This document shows, piece by piece, positions 1 through 12,400 of a DNA stretch of 64,000 nt; within the stretch, counting starts at the first letter, position 1, and each line of letters opens with the position of its first letter. Location of the stretch: the NCBI GenBank assembly GCA_037783545.1, contig JBBELK010000387.1, positions 992,001 to 1,056,000 on the forward strand, given 5' to 3'. Made by a program: the position numbers and the translations under genes. The notes beneath the pieces were generated by a model. The model ran no database searches. It saw only the letters and a list, made by a program, of their open reading frames with translations, and was not told where the DNA came from. The stretch is from Henricia sp. BOLD:AAB3569. Lineage: Eukaryota > Echinodermata > Asteroidea > Spinulosida > Echinasteridae.

Positions 1-3000
1 TGCGCATGCGTAGGCCTTTGGATGGTCGTTGACGCACCCCAGTTTGGGACGGCAATTTGGTCAAAGTGTGGTCCAAACGTCGGCAAATTTGGAGGTCGAA
101 AAATTTTCTGACGAACCTCAAATTTTGCATGCTCCAAGCAGTCTATATTCCGCACCTCTCCTAAAAAATTGACAGACTTTCGACGGCAAATTGCAGAGAA
201 ACTTCAATATGTAGGGAAATTTCCTGCTTGCTCCGCAACCCGTGGCTGTCCCGACACTCCCCTTTGGTGTACTCCTGACTCGTGCGCATGCGTAGGCCTT
301 TGGATGGTCGTTGACGCACCCCAGTTTGGGACGGCAATTTGGTCAAAGTGTGGTCCAAACGTCGGCAAATTTGGAGGTCGAAACATTTTCTGACGAACCT
401 CAAATTGTGCATGCTCCAAGCAGTCTATATTCCGCACCTCTCCTAAAAAATTGACAGACTTTTGCCGGCAAATTGCAGAGAAACTTCAATATGTAGGGAA
501 ATTTCCTGCTTGCTCCGCAACCCGTGGCTGTCCCGACACTCCCCTTTGGTGTACTCCTGACTCGTGCGCATGCGTAGGCCTTTGGATGGTCGTTGACGCA
601 CCCCAGTTTGGGACGGCAATTTGGTCAAAGTGTGGTCCAAACGTCGGCAAATTTTGAGGTCAAAAAATTTCCTGACGAACCTCAAATTTTGCATGCTCCA
701 AGTAGTCTATATTCCGCACCTTTCCTAAAAAATTGACAGACTTTCGCCGGCAAATTGCAGACAAACTTCAATATGTAGGGAAATTTCCTGCTTGCTCCGC
801 AACCCGTGGCTGTCCCGACACTCCCCTTTGGTGTACTCCTGACTCGTGCGCATGCGTAGGCCTTTGGATGGTCGTTGACGCACCCCAGTTTGGGACGGCA
901 ATTTGGTCAAAGTGTGGTCCAAACGTCGGCAAATTTGGAGGTCGAAAAATTTTCTGACGAACCTCAAAATTTGCATGCCCCAAGCAGTCTATATTCCGCA
1001 CCTCTCCTAAAAAATTGACAGACTTTCGCCGGCAAATTGCAGAGAAACTTCAATATGTAGGGAAATTTCCTGCTTGCTCCGCAACCCGTGGCTGTCCCGA
1101 CACTCCCCTTTTGTGTACTCCTGACTCGTGCGCATGCGTAGGCCTTTGAATGGTCGTTGTCGCACCCCAGTTTGGGACGGCAATTTGGTCAAAGTGTGGT
1201 CCAAACGTCGGCAAATTTGGAGGTCGAAAAATTTTCTGACGAACCTCAAATTTTGCATGCTCCAAGCAGTCTATATTCCGCACCTCTCCTAAAAAACTGA
1301 CAGACTTTCGCCGGCAAATTGCAGAGAAACTTCAATATGTAGGGAAATTTCCTGCTTGCTCCGCAACCCGTGGCTGTCCCGAAACTCCCCTTTGGTGTAC
1401 TCCTGACTCGTGCGCATGCGTAGGCCTTTGGATGGTCGTTGACGCACCCCAGTTTAGGACGGCAATTTGGTCAAAGTGTGGTCCAAACGTCGGCAAATTT
1501 GGAGGTCGAAAATTTTTCTGACGAACCTCAAATTTTGCATGCTCCAAGCAGTCTATATTCCGCACCTCTCCTAAAAAACTGACAGACTTTCGCCGGCAAA
1601 TTGCAGAGAAACTTCAATATGTAGGGAAATTTCCTGCTTGCTCCGCAACCCGTGGCTGTCCCGAAACTCCCCTTTGGTGTACTCCTGACTCGTGCGCATG
1701 CGTAGGCCTTTGGATGGTCGTTGACGCACCCCAGTTTAGGACGGCAATTTGGTCAAAGTGTGGTCCAAACGTCGGCAAATTTGGAGGTCGAAAATTTTTC
1801 TGACGAACCTCAAATTTTGCATGCTCCAAGCAGTCTATATTCCGCACCTCTCCTAAAAAACTGACAGACTTTCGCCGGCAAATTGCAGAGAAACTTCAAT
1901 ATGTAGGGAAATTTCCTGCTTGCTCCGCAACCCGTGGCTGTCCTGACACTCCCCTTTGGTGTACTCCTGACTCGTGCGCATGCGTAGGCCTTTGGATGGT
2001 CGTTGACGCACCCCAGTTTGGGACGGCAATTTGGTCAAAGTGTGGTCCAAACGTCGGCAAATTTGGAGGTCGAAAAATTTCCTGACGAACCTCAAATTTT
2101 GCATGCTCCAAGCAGTCTATATTCCGCACCTCTCCTAAAAAATTGACAGACTTTCGCCGGCAAATTGCAGACAAACTTCAATATGTAGGGAAATTTCCTG
2201 CTTGCTCCGCAACCCGTGGCTGTCCCGACACTCCCCTTTGGTGTACTCCTGACTCGTGCGCATGCGTAGGCCTTTGGATGGTCGTTGACGCACCCCAGTT
2301 TGGGACGGCAATTTGGTCAAAGTGTGGTCCAAACGTCGGCAAATTTGGAGGTCGAAAAATTTTCTGACGAACCTCAAATTTTGCATGCTCCAAGCAGTCT
2401 ATATTCCGCACCTCTCCTAAAAAATTGACAGACTTTCGCCGGCAAATTGCAGAGAAACTTCAATATGTAGGGAAATTTCCTGCTTGCTCCGCAACCCGTG
2501 GCTGTCCCGACACTCCCCTTTGGTGTACTCCTGACTCGTGCGCATGCGTAGGCCTTTGGATGGTCGTTGACGCACCCCAGTTTGGGACGGCAATTTGGTC
2601 AAAGTGTGGTCCAAACGTCGGCAAATTTGGAGGTCGAAAAATTTTCTGACGAACCTCAAATTTTGCATGCTCCAAGCAGTCTATATTCCGCACCTCTCCT
2701 AAAAAATTGACAGACTTTCGACGGCAAATTGCAGAGAAACTTCAATATGTAGGGAAATTTCCTGCTTGCTCCGCAACCCGTGGCTGTCCCGACACTCCCC
2801 TTTGGTGTACTCCTGACTCGTGCGCATGCGTAGGCCTTTGGATGGTCGTTGACGCACCCCAGTTTGGGACGGCAATTTGGTCAAAGTGTGGTCCAAACGT
2901 CGGCAAATTTGGAGGTCGAAACATTTTCTGACGAACCTCAAATTGTGCATGCTCCAAGCAGTCTATATTCCGCACCTCTCCTAAAAAATTGACAGACTTT

Positions 3001-4116
3001 TGCCGGCAAATTGCAGAGAAACTTCAATATGTAGGGAAATTTCCTGCTTGCTCCGCAACCCGTGGCTGTCCCGACACTCCCCTTTGGTGTACTCCTGACT
3101 CTTGCGCATGCGTAGGCCTTTGGATGGTCGTTGACGCACCCCAGTTTGGGACGGCAATTTGATCAAAGTGTGGTCCAAACGTCGGCAAATTTGGAGGTCG
3201 AAACATTTTCTGACGAACCTCAAATTGTGCATGCTCCAAGCAGTCTATATTCCGCACCTCTCCTAAAAAATTGACAGACTTTCGCCGGCAAATTGCAGAG
3301 AAACTTCAATATGTAGGGAAATTTCCTGCTTGCTCTGCAACCCGTGGCTGTCCCGACACTCCCCTTTTGTGTACTCCTGACTCGTGCGCATGCGTAGGCC
3401 TTTGAATGGTCGTTGTCGCACCCCAGTTTGGGACGGCAATTTGGTCAAAGTGTGGTCCAAACGTCGGCAAATTTGGAGGTCGAAAAATTTTCTGACGAAC
3501 CTCAAATTTTGCATGGTCCAAGCAGTCTATATTCCGCACCTCTCCTAAAAAACTGACAGACTTTCGCCGGCAAATTGCAGAGAAACTTCAATATGTAGGG
3601 AAATTTCCTGCTTGCTCAGCAACCCGTGGCTGTCCCGATACTCCCCTTTGGTGTACTCCTGACTCGTGCGCATGCGTAGGCCTTTGGATGGTCGTTGACG
3701 CACCCCAGTTTGGGACGGCAATTTGGTCAAAGTGTGGTCCAAACGTCGGCAAATTTGGAGGTCGAAAAATTTTCTGACGAACCTCAAATTTTGCATGCTC
3801 CAAGCAGTCTATATTCCGCACCTCTCCTGAAAAATTGACAGACTTTCACCGGCAAATTGCAGAGAAACTTCAATATGTAGGGAAATTTCCTGCTTGCTCC
3901 GCAACCCGTGGCTGTCCCGACACTCCCCTTTGGTGTACTCCTGACTCGTGCGCATGCGTAGGTCTTTGGATGGTCGTTGACGCACCCCAGTTTGGGACGG
4001 CAATTTGGTCAAAGTGTGGTCCAAACGTCGGCAAATTTGGAGTTCGAAAAATTTTCTGACGAACCTCAAATTTTGCATGCTCCAAGCAGTCTATATTCCG
4101 CACCTCTCCTAAAAAA

Positions 4117-4388
4117 TTGACAGACTTTCGCCGGCAAATTGCAGACAAACTTCAATATGTAGGGAAACTTCCTGCTTGCTCCGCAACCCGTGGCTGTCCC
4201 GACACTCCCCTTTGGTGTACTCCTGACTCGTGCGCTTTTGGATGGTCGTTGACGCACCCCAGTTTAGGACGGCAATTTGGTCAAAGTGTGGTCCAAACGT
4301 CGGCAAATTTGGAGGTCGAAAAATTTTCTGACGAACCTCAAATTTTGCATGCTCCAAGCAGTCTATATTCCGCACCTCTCTTAAAAAA
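4117..4388 (+). repeat. 272-bp monomer class (10-bp deletion)
   Basis: Ten bases are missing between gtgcgc and ttttggatgg, which removes half of the CGCATGCG motif. The same deletion is in copies starting at 4117, 5235, 7199, 9727 and 11973 and nowhere else. In the last four, the next monomer is the aacggacag / attttgaggtcg class. Sharing the same breakpoint shows that the copies descend from one event and spread as part of a multi-monomer block. Confidence 0.93.
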
Positions 4389-4670
4389 CGGACAGACTTT
4401 CGCCGGCAAATTGCAGAGAAACTTCAATATGTAGGGAAATTTCCTGCTTGCTCCGCAACCCGTGGCTGTCCCGACACTCCCCTTTGGTGTACTCCTGACT
4501 CGTGCGCATGCGTAGGCCTTTGGATGGTCGTTGACGCACCCCAGTTTAGGACGGCAATTTGGTCAAAGTGTGGTCCAAACGTCGGCAAATTTGGAGGTCG
4601 AAAATTTTTCTGACGAACCTCAAATTTTGCATGCTCCAAGCAGTCTATATTCCGCACCTCTCCTAAAAAA

Positions 4671-4952
4671 TTGACAGACTTTTGCCGGCAAATTGCAGAG
4701 AAACTTCAATATGTAGGGAAATTTCCTGCTTGCTCCGCAACCCGTGGCTGTCCCGACACTCCCCTTTGGTGTACTCCTGACTCGTGCGCATGCTCAGTCC
4801 TTCGGACTGTCGTTGACACGGCCCAGTTTGGGACGGGAATTTGGTCAAAGTGTGGTCCAAACGTCGGCAAATTTGGAGGTCGAAAAATTCACTGACGAAC
4901 CTCAAATTTTGCATGCTCCAAGCAGTCTATATTCCGCACCTCTCCTAAAAAA
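4671..4952 (+). repeat. Hairpin-bearing monomer class
   Basis: This class has a replaced block at monomer positions 124-167. CAGTCCTTCGGACTG (4795-4809 here; 6-bp stem, TTC loop) stands in place of the usual taggcctttggatgg region. Further private changes are gacacggccc, gacggga and aattcactg near position 219. Twelve copies carry the hairpin: 4671, 6071, 8035, 8599, 9163, 10563, 12809, 13655, 14782, 15628, 18166 and, far away, 35670. The block differs from the consensus far more than other classes do, so it looks like an older subfamily or a conversion patch. Confidence 0.93.
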
Positions 4953-6634
4953 TTGACAGACTTTCGCCGGCAAATTGCAGAGAAACTTCAATATGTAGGG
5001 AAATTTCCTGCTTGCTCCGCAACCCGTGGCTGTCCCGACACTCCCCTTTGGTGTACTCCTGACTCGTGCGCATGCGTAGGCCTTTGAATGGTCGTTGACG
5101 CACCCCAGTTTAGGACGGCAATTTGGTCAAAGTGTGGTCCAAACGTCGGCAAATTTGGAGGTCGAAAATTTTTCTGACGAACCTCAAATTTTGCATGCTC
5201 CAAGCAGTCTATATTCCGCACCTCTCCTAAAAAATTGACAGACTTTCGCCGGCAAATTGCAGACAAACTTCAATATGTAGGGAAATTTCCTGCTTGCTCC
5301 GCAACCCGTGGCTGTCCCGACACTCCCCTTTGGTGTACTCCTGACTCGTGCGCTTTTGGATGGTCGTTGACGCACCCCAGTTTAGGACGGCAATTTGGTA
5401 AAAGTGTGGTCCAAACGTCGGCAAATTTGGAGGTCGGAAAATTTTCTGACGAACCTCAAATTTTGCATGCTCCAAGCAGTCTATATTCCGCACCTCTCCT
5501 AAAAAACGGACAGACTTTCGCCGGCAAATTGCAGAGAAACTTCAATATGTAGGGAAATTTCCTGCTTGCTCCGCAACCCGTGGCTGTCCCGACACTCCCC
5601 TTTGGTGTACTCCTGACTCGTGCGCATGCGTAGGCCTTTGGATGGTCGTTGACGCACCCCAGTTTGGGACGGCAATTTGGTCAAAGTGTGGTCCAAACGT
5701 CGGCAAATTTTGAGGTCGAAAAATTTCCTGACGAACCTCAAATTTTGCATGCTCCAAGCAGTCTATATTCCGCACCTCTCCTAAAAAATTGACAGACTTT
5801 CGCCGGCAAATTGCAGACAAACTTCAATATGTAGGGAAATTTCCTGCTTGCTCCGCAACCCGTGGCTGTCCCGACACTCCCCTTTGGTGTACTCCTGACT
5901 CGTGCGCATGCGTAGGCCTTTGGATGGTCGTTGACGCACCCCAGTTTGGGACGGCAATTTGGTCAAAGTGTGGTCCAAACGTCGGCAAATTTGGAGGTCG
6001 AAAACATTTCTGACGAACCTCAAATTTTGCATGCTCCAAGCAGTCTATATTCCGCACCTCTCCTAAAAAATTGACAGACTTTTGCCGGCAAATTGCAGAG
6101 AAACTTCAATATGTAGGGAAATTTCCTGCTTGCTCCGCAACCCGTGGCTGTCCCGACACTCCCCTTTGGTGTACTCCTGACTCGTGCGCATGCTCAGTCC
6201 TTCGGACTGTCGTTGACACGGCCCAGTTTGGGACGGGAATTTGGTCAAAGTGTGGTCCAAACGTCGGCAAATTTGGAGGTCGAAAAATTCACTGACGAAC
6301 CTCAAATTTTGCATGCTCCAAGCAGTCTATATTCCGCACCTCTCCTAAAAAATTGACAGACTTTCGCCGGCAAATTGCAGAGAAACTTCAATATGTAGGG
6401 AAATTTCCTGCTTGCTCCGCAACCCGTGGCTGTCCCGACACTCCCCTTTGGTGTACTCCTGACTCGTGCGCATGCGTAGGCCTTTGGATGGTCGTTGACG
6501 CACCCCAGTTTGGGACGGCAATTTGGTCAAAGTGTGGTCCAAACGTCGGCAAATTTGGAGGTCGAAAAATTTTCTGACGAACCTCAAATTTTGCATGCTC
6601 CAAGCAGTCTATATTCCGCACCTCTCCTAAAAAA

Positions 6635-6916
6635 TTGACAGACTTTCGCCGGCAAATTGCAGAGAAACTTCAATATGTAGGGAAATTTCCTGCTTGCTCC
6701 GCAACCCGTGGCTGTCCCGACACTCCCCTTTGGTGTACTCCTGACTCGTGCGCATGCGTAGGCCTTTGGATGGTCGTTGACGCACCCCAGTTTGGGACGG
6801 CAATTTGGTCAAAGTGTGGTCCAAACGTCGGCAAATTTGGAGGTCGAAAAATTTTCTGACGAACCTCAAATTTTGCATGCTCCAAGCAGTCTATATTCCG
6901 CACCTCTCCTAAAAAA
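6635..6916 (+). repeat. Reference 282-bp satellite monomer
   Basis: A copy close to the consensus, used here as the coordinate standard. Position 1 is the first t of ttgacagact and position 282 is the last a of the A6 run. It has 16 CpGs. Positions 53-167 are relatively GC-rich and contain no AATT. AATT-centred A/T tracts lie near positions 22, 51, 169, 201, 217, 236 and 282. The submotif CGGCAA(A)TT occurs three times, near 17, 165 and 195. GCATGC occurs twice, within CGCATGCG at about 117-124 and within TTGCATGCTCC at about 239-249. No functional claim is made for the monomer itself. Confidence 0.95.
6749..6760 (+). promoter_or_regulatory. NRF-1-like near-palindrome (present in most monomers)
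   Basis: TGCGCATGCGTA at monomer positions 115-126, shown in the reference copy. The known binding consensus of NRF-1 family factors (vertebrate NRF-1, fly EWG, sea urchin P3A2) is approximately YGCGCATGCGCR, so this is one base off in one half-site. By my count it is intact in roughly 200 monomers. It is destroyed in the 272-bp copies, the 226-bp copies and the hairpin class. In the 264-bp copies it becomes the perfect palindrome TACGCATGCGTA. Binding is inference only. Confidence 0.4.
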
Positions 6917-7752
6917 TTGACAGACTTTCGACGGCAAATTGCAGAGAAACTTCAATATGTAGGGAAATTTCCTGCTTGCTCCGCAACCCGTGGCTGTCCC
7001 GACACTCCCCTTTGGTGTACTCCTGAATCGTGCGCATGCGTAGGCCTTTGGATGGTCGTTGACGCACCCCAGTTTGGGACGGCAATTTGGTCAAAGTGTG
7101 GTCCAAACGTCGGCAAATTTGGAGGTCGAAACATTTTCTGACGAACCTCAAATTTTGCATGCTCCAAGCAGTCTATATTCCGCACCTCTCCTAAAAAATT
7201 GACAGACTTTTGCCGGCAAATTGCAGAGAAACTTCAATATGTAGGGAAATTTCCTGCTTGCTCCGCAACCCGTGGCTGTCCCGACACTCCCCTTTGGTGT
7301 ACTCCTGACTCGTGCGCTTTTGGATGGTCGTTGACGCACCCCAGTTTAGGACGGCAATTTGGTCAAAGTGTGGTCCAAACGTCGGCAAATTTGGAGGTCG
7401 AAAAATTTTCTGACGAACCTCAAATTTTGCATGCTCCAAGCAGTCTATATTCCGCACCTCTCCTAAAAAACGGACAGACTTTCGCCGGCAAATTGCAGAG
7501 AAACTTCAATATGTAGGGAAATTTCCTGCTTGCTCCGCAACCCGTGGCTGTCCCGACACTCCCCTTTGGTGTACTCCTGACTCGTGCGCATGCGTAGGCC
7601 TTTGGATGGTCGTTGACGCACCCCAGTTTGGGACGGCAATTTGGTCAAAGTGTGGTCCAAACGTCGGCAAATTTTGAGGTCGAAAAATTTCCTGACGAAC
7701 CTCAAATTTTGCATGCTCCAAGCAGTCTATATTCCGCACCTCTCCTAAAAAA

Positions 7753-9444
7753 TTGACAGACTTTCGCCGGCAAATTGCAGACAAACTTCAATATGTAGGG
7801 AAATTTCCTGCTTGCTCCGCAACCCGTGGCTGTCCCGACACTCCCCTTTGGTGTACTCCTGACTCGTGCGCATGCGTAGGCCTTTGGATGGTCGTTGACG
7901 CACCCCAGTTTGGGACGGCAATTTGGTCAAAGTGTGGTCCAAACGTCGGCAAATTTGGAGGTCGAAAACATTTCTGACGAACCTCAAATTTTGCATGCTC
8001 CAAGCAGTCTATATTCCGCACCTCTCCTAAAAAATTGACAGACTTTTGCAGGCAAATTGCAGAGAAACTTCAATATGTAGGGAAATTTCCTGCTTGCTCC
8101 GCAACCCGTGGCTGTCCCGACACTCCCCTTTGGTGTACTCCTGACTCGTGCGCATGCTCAGTCCTTCGGACTGTCGTTGACACGGCCCAGTTTGGGACGG
8201 GAATTTGGTCAAAGTGTGGTCCAAACGTCGGCAAATTTGGAGGTCGAAAAATTCACTGACGAACCTCAAATTTTGCATGCTCCAAGCAGTCTATATTCCG
8301 CACCTCTCCTAAAAAATTGACAGACTTTCGCCGGCAAATTGCAGACAAACTTCAATATGTAGGGAAATTTCCTGCTTGCTCCGCAACCCGTGGCTGTCCC
8401 GACACTCCCCTTTGGTGTACTCCTGACTCGTGCGCATGCGTAGGCCTTTGGATGGTCGTTGACGCACCCCAGTTTGGGACGGCAATTTGGTCAAAGTGTG
8501 GTCCAAACGTCGGCAAATTTGGAGGTCGAAAACATTTCTGACGAACCTCAAATTTTGCATGCTCCAAGCAGTCTATATTCCGCACCTCTCCTAAAAAATT
8601 GACAGACTTTTGCCGGCAAATTGCAGAGAAACTTCAATATGTAGGGAAATTTCCTGCTTGCTCCGCAACCCGTGGCTGTCCCGACACTCCCCTTTGGTGT
8701 ACTCCTGACTCGTGCGCATGCTCAGTCCTTCGGACTGTCGTTGACACGGCCCAGTTTGGGACGGGAATTTGGTCAAAGTGTGGTCCAAACGTCGGCAAAT
8801 TTGGAGGTCGAAAAATTCACTGACGAACCTCAAATTTTGCATGCTCCAAGCAGTCTATATTCCGCACCTCTCCTAAAAAATTGACAGACTTTCGCCGGCA
8901 AATTGCAGACAAACTTCAATATGTAGGGAAATTTCCTGCTTGCTCCGCAACCCGTGGCTGTCCCGACACTCCCCTTTGGTGTACTCCTGACTCGTGCGCA
9001 TGCGTAGGCCTTTGGATGGTCGTTGACGCACCCCAGTTTGGGACGGCAATTTGGTCAAAGTGTGGTCCAAACGTCGGCAAATTTGGAGGTCGAAAACATT
9101 TCTGACGAACCTCAAATTTTGCATGCTCCAAGCAGTCTATATTCCGCACCTCTCCTAAAAAATTGACAGACTTTTGCCGGCAAATTGCAGAGAAACTTCA
9201 ATATGTAGGGAAATTTCCTGCTTGCTCCGCAACCCGTGGCTGTCCCGACACTCCCCTTTGGTGTACTCCTGACTCGTGCGCATGCTCAGTCCTTCGGACT
9301 GTCGTTGACACGGCCCAGTTTGGGACGGGAATTTGGTCAAAGTGTGGTCCAAACGTCGGCAAATTTGGAGGTCGAAAAATTCACTGACGAACCTCAAATT
9401 TTGCATGCTCCAAGCAGTCTATATTCCGCACCTCTCCTAAAAAA
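7753..9444 (+). repeat. 564-bp dimeric higher-order repeat, three tandem copies
   Basis: The dimer is a monomer with gacaaac and gaaaacatttctg followed by a hairpin-class monomer. It is tandem at 7753, 8317 and 8881. The same dimer also occurs singly at 5789, 10281, 12527, 13373, 15346, 17884 and 35388. The three copies here are nearly identical; an example difference is cttttgcagg versus cttttgccgg in the 8035 monomer. This is a recent local amplification by unequal exchange in dimer register. Confidence 0.92.
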
Positions 9445-12400
9445 TTGACAGACTTTCGCCGGCAAATTGCAGAGAAACTTCAATATGTAGGGAAATTTCC
9501 TGCTTGCTCCGCAACCCGTGGCTGTCCCGACACTCCCCTTTGGTGTACTCCTGACTCGTGCGCATGCGTAGGCCTTTGAATGGTCGTTGACGCACCCCAG
9601 TTTAGGACGGCAATTTGGTCAAAGTGTGGTCCAAACGTCGGCAAATTTGGAGGTCGAAAATTTTTCTGACGAACCTCAAATTTTGCATGCTCCAAGCAGT
9701 CTATATTCCGCACCTCTCCTAAAAAATTGACAGACTTTCGCCGGCAAATTGCAGACAAACTTCAATATGTAGGGAAATTTCCTGCTTGCTCCGCAACCCG
9801 TGGCTGTCCCGACACTCCCCTTTGGTGTACTCCTGACTCGTGCGCTTTTGGATGGTCGTTGACGCACCCCAGTTTAGGACGGCAATTTGGTCAAAGTGTG
9901 GTCCAAACGTCGGCAAATTTGGAGGTCGGAAAATTTTCTGACGAACCTCAAATTTTGCATGCTCCAAGCAGTCTATATTCCGCACCTCTCCTAAAAAACG
10001 GACAGACTTTCGCCGGCAAATTGCAGAGAAACTTCAATATGTAGGGAAATTTCCTGCTTGCTCCGCAACCCGTGGCTGTCCCGACACTCCCCTTTGGTGT
10101 ACTCCTGACTCGTGCGCATGCGTAGGCCTTTGGATGGTCGTTGACGCACCCCAGTTTGGGACGGCAATTTGGTCAAAGTGTGGTCCAAACGTCGGCAAAT
10201 TTTGAGGTCGAAAAATTTCCTGACGAACCTCAAATTTTGCATGCTCCAAGCAGTCTATATTCCGCACCTCTCCTAAAAAATTGACAGACTTTCGCCGGCA
10301 AATTGCAGACAAACTTCAATATGTAGGGAAATTTCCTGCTTGCTCCGCAACCCGTGGCTGTCCCGACACTCCCCTTTGGTGTACTCCTGACTCGTGCGCA
10401 TGCGTAGGCCTTTGGATGGTCGTTGACGCACCCCAGTTTGGGACGGCAATTTGGTCAAAGTGTGGTCCAAACGTCGGCAAATTTGGAGGTCGAAAACATT
10501 TCTGACGAACCTCAAATTTTGCATGCTCCAAGCAGTCTATATTCCGCACCTCTCCTAAAAAATTGACAGACTTTTGCCGGCAAATTGCAGAGAAACTTCA
10601 ATATGTAGGGAAATTTCCTGCTTGCTTCGCAACCCGTGGCTGTCCCGACACTCCCCTTTGGTGTACTCCTGACTCGTGCGCATGCTCAGTCCTTCGGACT
10701 GTCGTTGACACGGCCCAGTTTGGGACGGGAATTTGGTCAAAGTGTGGTCCAAACGTCGGCAAATTTGGAGGTCGAAAAATTCACTGACGAACCTCAAATT
10801 TTGCATGCTCCAAGCAGTCTATATTCCGCACCTCTCCTAAAAAATTGACAGACTTTCGCCGGCAAATTGCAGAGAAACTTCAATATGTAGGGAAATTTCC
10901 TGCTTGCTCCGCAACCCGTGGCTGTCCCGACACTCCCCTTTGGTGTACTCCTGACTCGTGCGCATGCGTAGGCCTTTGGATGGTCGTTGACGCACCCCAG
11001 TTTGGGACGGCAATTTGGTCAAAGTGTGGTCCAAACGTCGGCAAATTTGGAGGTCGAAAAATTTTCTGACGAACCTCAAATTTTGCATGCTCCAAGCAGT
11101 CTATATTCCGCACCTCTCCTAAAAAATTGACAGACTTTCGCCGGCAAATTGCAGAGAAACTTCAATATGTAGGAAAATTTCCTGCTTGCTCCGCAACCCG
11201 TGGCTGTCCCGACACTCCCCTTTGGTGTACTCCTGACTCGTGCGCATGCGTAGGCCTTTGGATGGTCGTTGACGCACCCCAGTTTGGGACGGCAATTTGG
11301 TCAAAGTGTGGTCCAAACGTCGGCAAATTTGGAGGTCGAAAAATTTTCTGACGAACCTCAAATTTTGCATGCTCCAAGCAGTCTATATTCCGCACCTCTC
11401 CTAAAAAATTGACAGACTTTCGACGGCAAATTGCAGAGAAACTTCAATATGTAGGGAAATTTCCTGCTTGCTCCGCAACCCGTGGCTGTCCCGACACTCC
11501 CCTTTGGTGTACTCCTGACTCGTGCGCATGCGTAGGCCTTTGGATGGTCGTTGACGCACCCCAGTTTGGGACGGGAATTTGGTCAAAGTGTGGTCCAAAC
11601 GTCGGCAAATTTGGAGGTCGAAAAATTCACTGACGAACCTCAAATTTTGCATGCTCCAAGCAGTCTATATTCCGCACCTCTCCTAAAAAATTGACAGACT
11701 TTTGCCGGCAAATTGCAGAGAAACTTCAATATGTAGGGAAATTTCCTGCTTGCTCCGCAACCCGTGGCTGTCCCGACACTCCCCTTTGGTGTACTCCTGA
11801 CTCGTGCGCATGCGTAGGCCTTTGGATGGTCGTTGACGCACCCCAGTTTGGGACGGCAATTTGGTCAAAGTGTGGTCCAAACGTCGGCAAATTTGGAGGT
11901 CGAAAATTTTTCTGACGAACCTCAAATTTTGCATGCTCCAAGCAGTCTATATTCCGCACCTCTCCTAAAAAATTGACAGACTTTCGCCGGCAAATTGCAG
12001 ACAAACTTCAATATGTAGGGATATTTCCTGCTTGCTCCGCAACCCGTGGCTGTCCCGACACTCCCCTTTGGTGTACTCCTGACTCGTGCGCTTTTGGATG
12101 GTCGTTGACGCACCCCAGTTTAGGACGGCAATTTGGTCAAAGTGTGGTCCAAACGTCGGCAAATTTGGAGGTCGAAAAATTTTCTGACGAACCTCAAATT
12201 TTGCATGCTCCAAGCAGTCTATATTCCGCACCTCTCCTAAAAAACGGACAGACTTTCGCCGGCAAATTGCAGAGAAACTTCAATATGTAGGGAAATTTCC
12301 TGCTTGCTCCGCAACCCGTGGCTGTCCCGACACTCCCCTTTGGTGTACTCCTGACTCGTGCGCATGCGTAGGCCTTTGGATGGTCGTTGACGCACCCCAG

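Noticed and set aside
169-393. Recurrent 61-105 aa open frames on both strands of every monomer
   Set aside because: They repeat because 282 is divisible by three. They overlap one another in several frames, mostly end at fixed stops in each monomer, often rely on non-ATG starts, and vary with neutral-looking substitutions. No known domain was recognised.
6635-6916. CENP-B box in the monomer
   Set aside because: No match to the essential YTTCG....A..CGGG pattern was found on either strand of the reference monomer.
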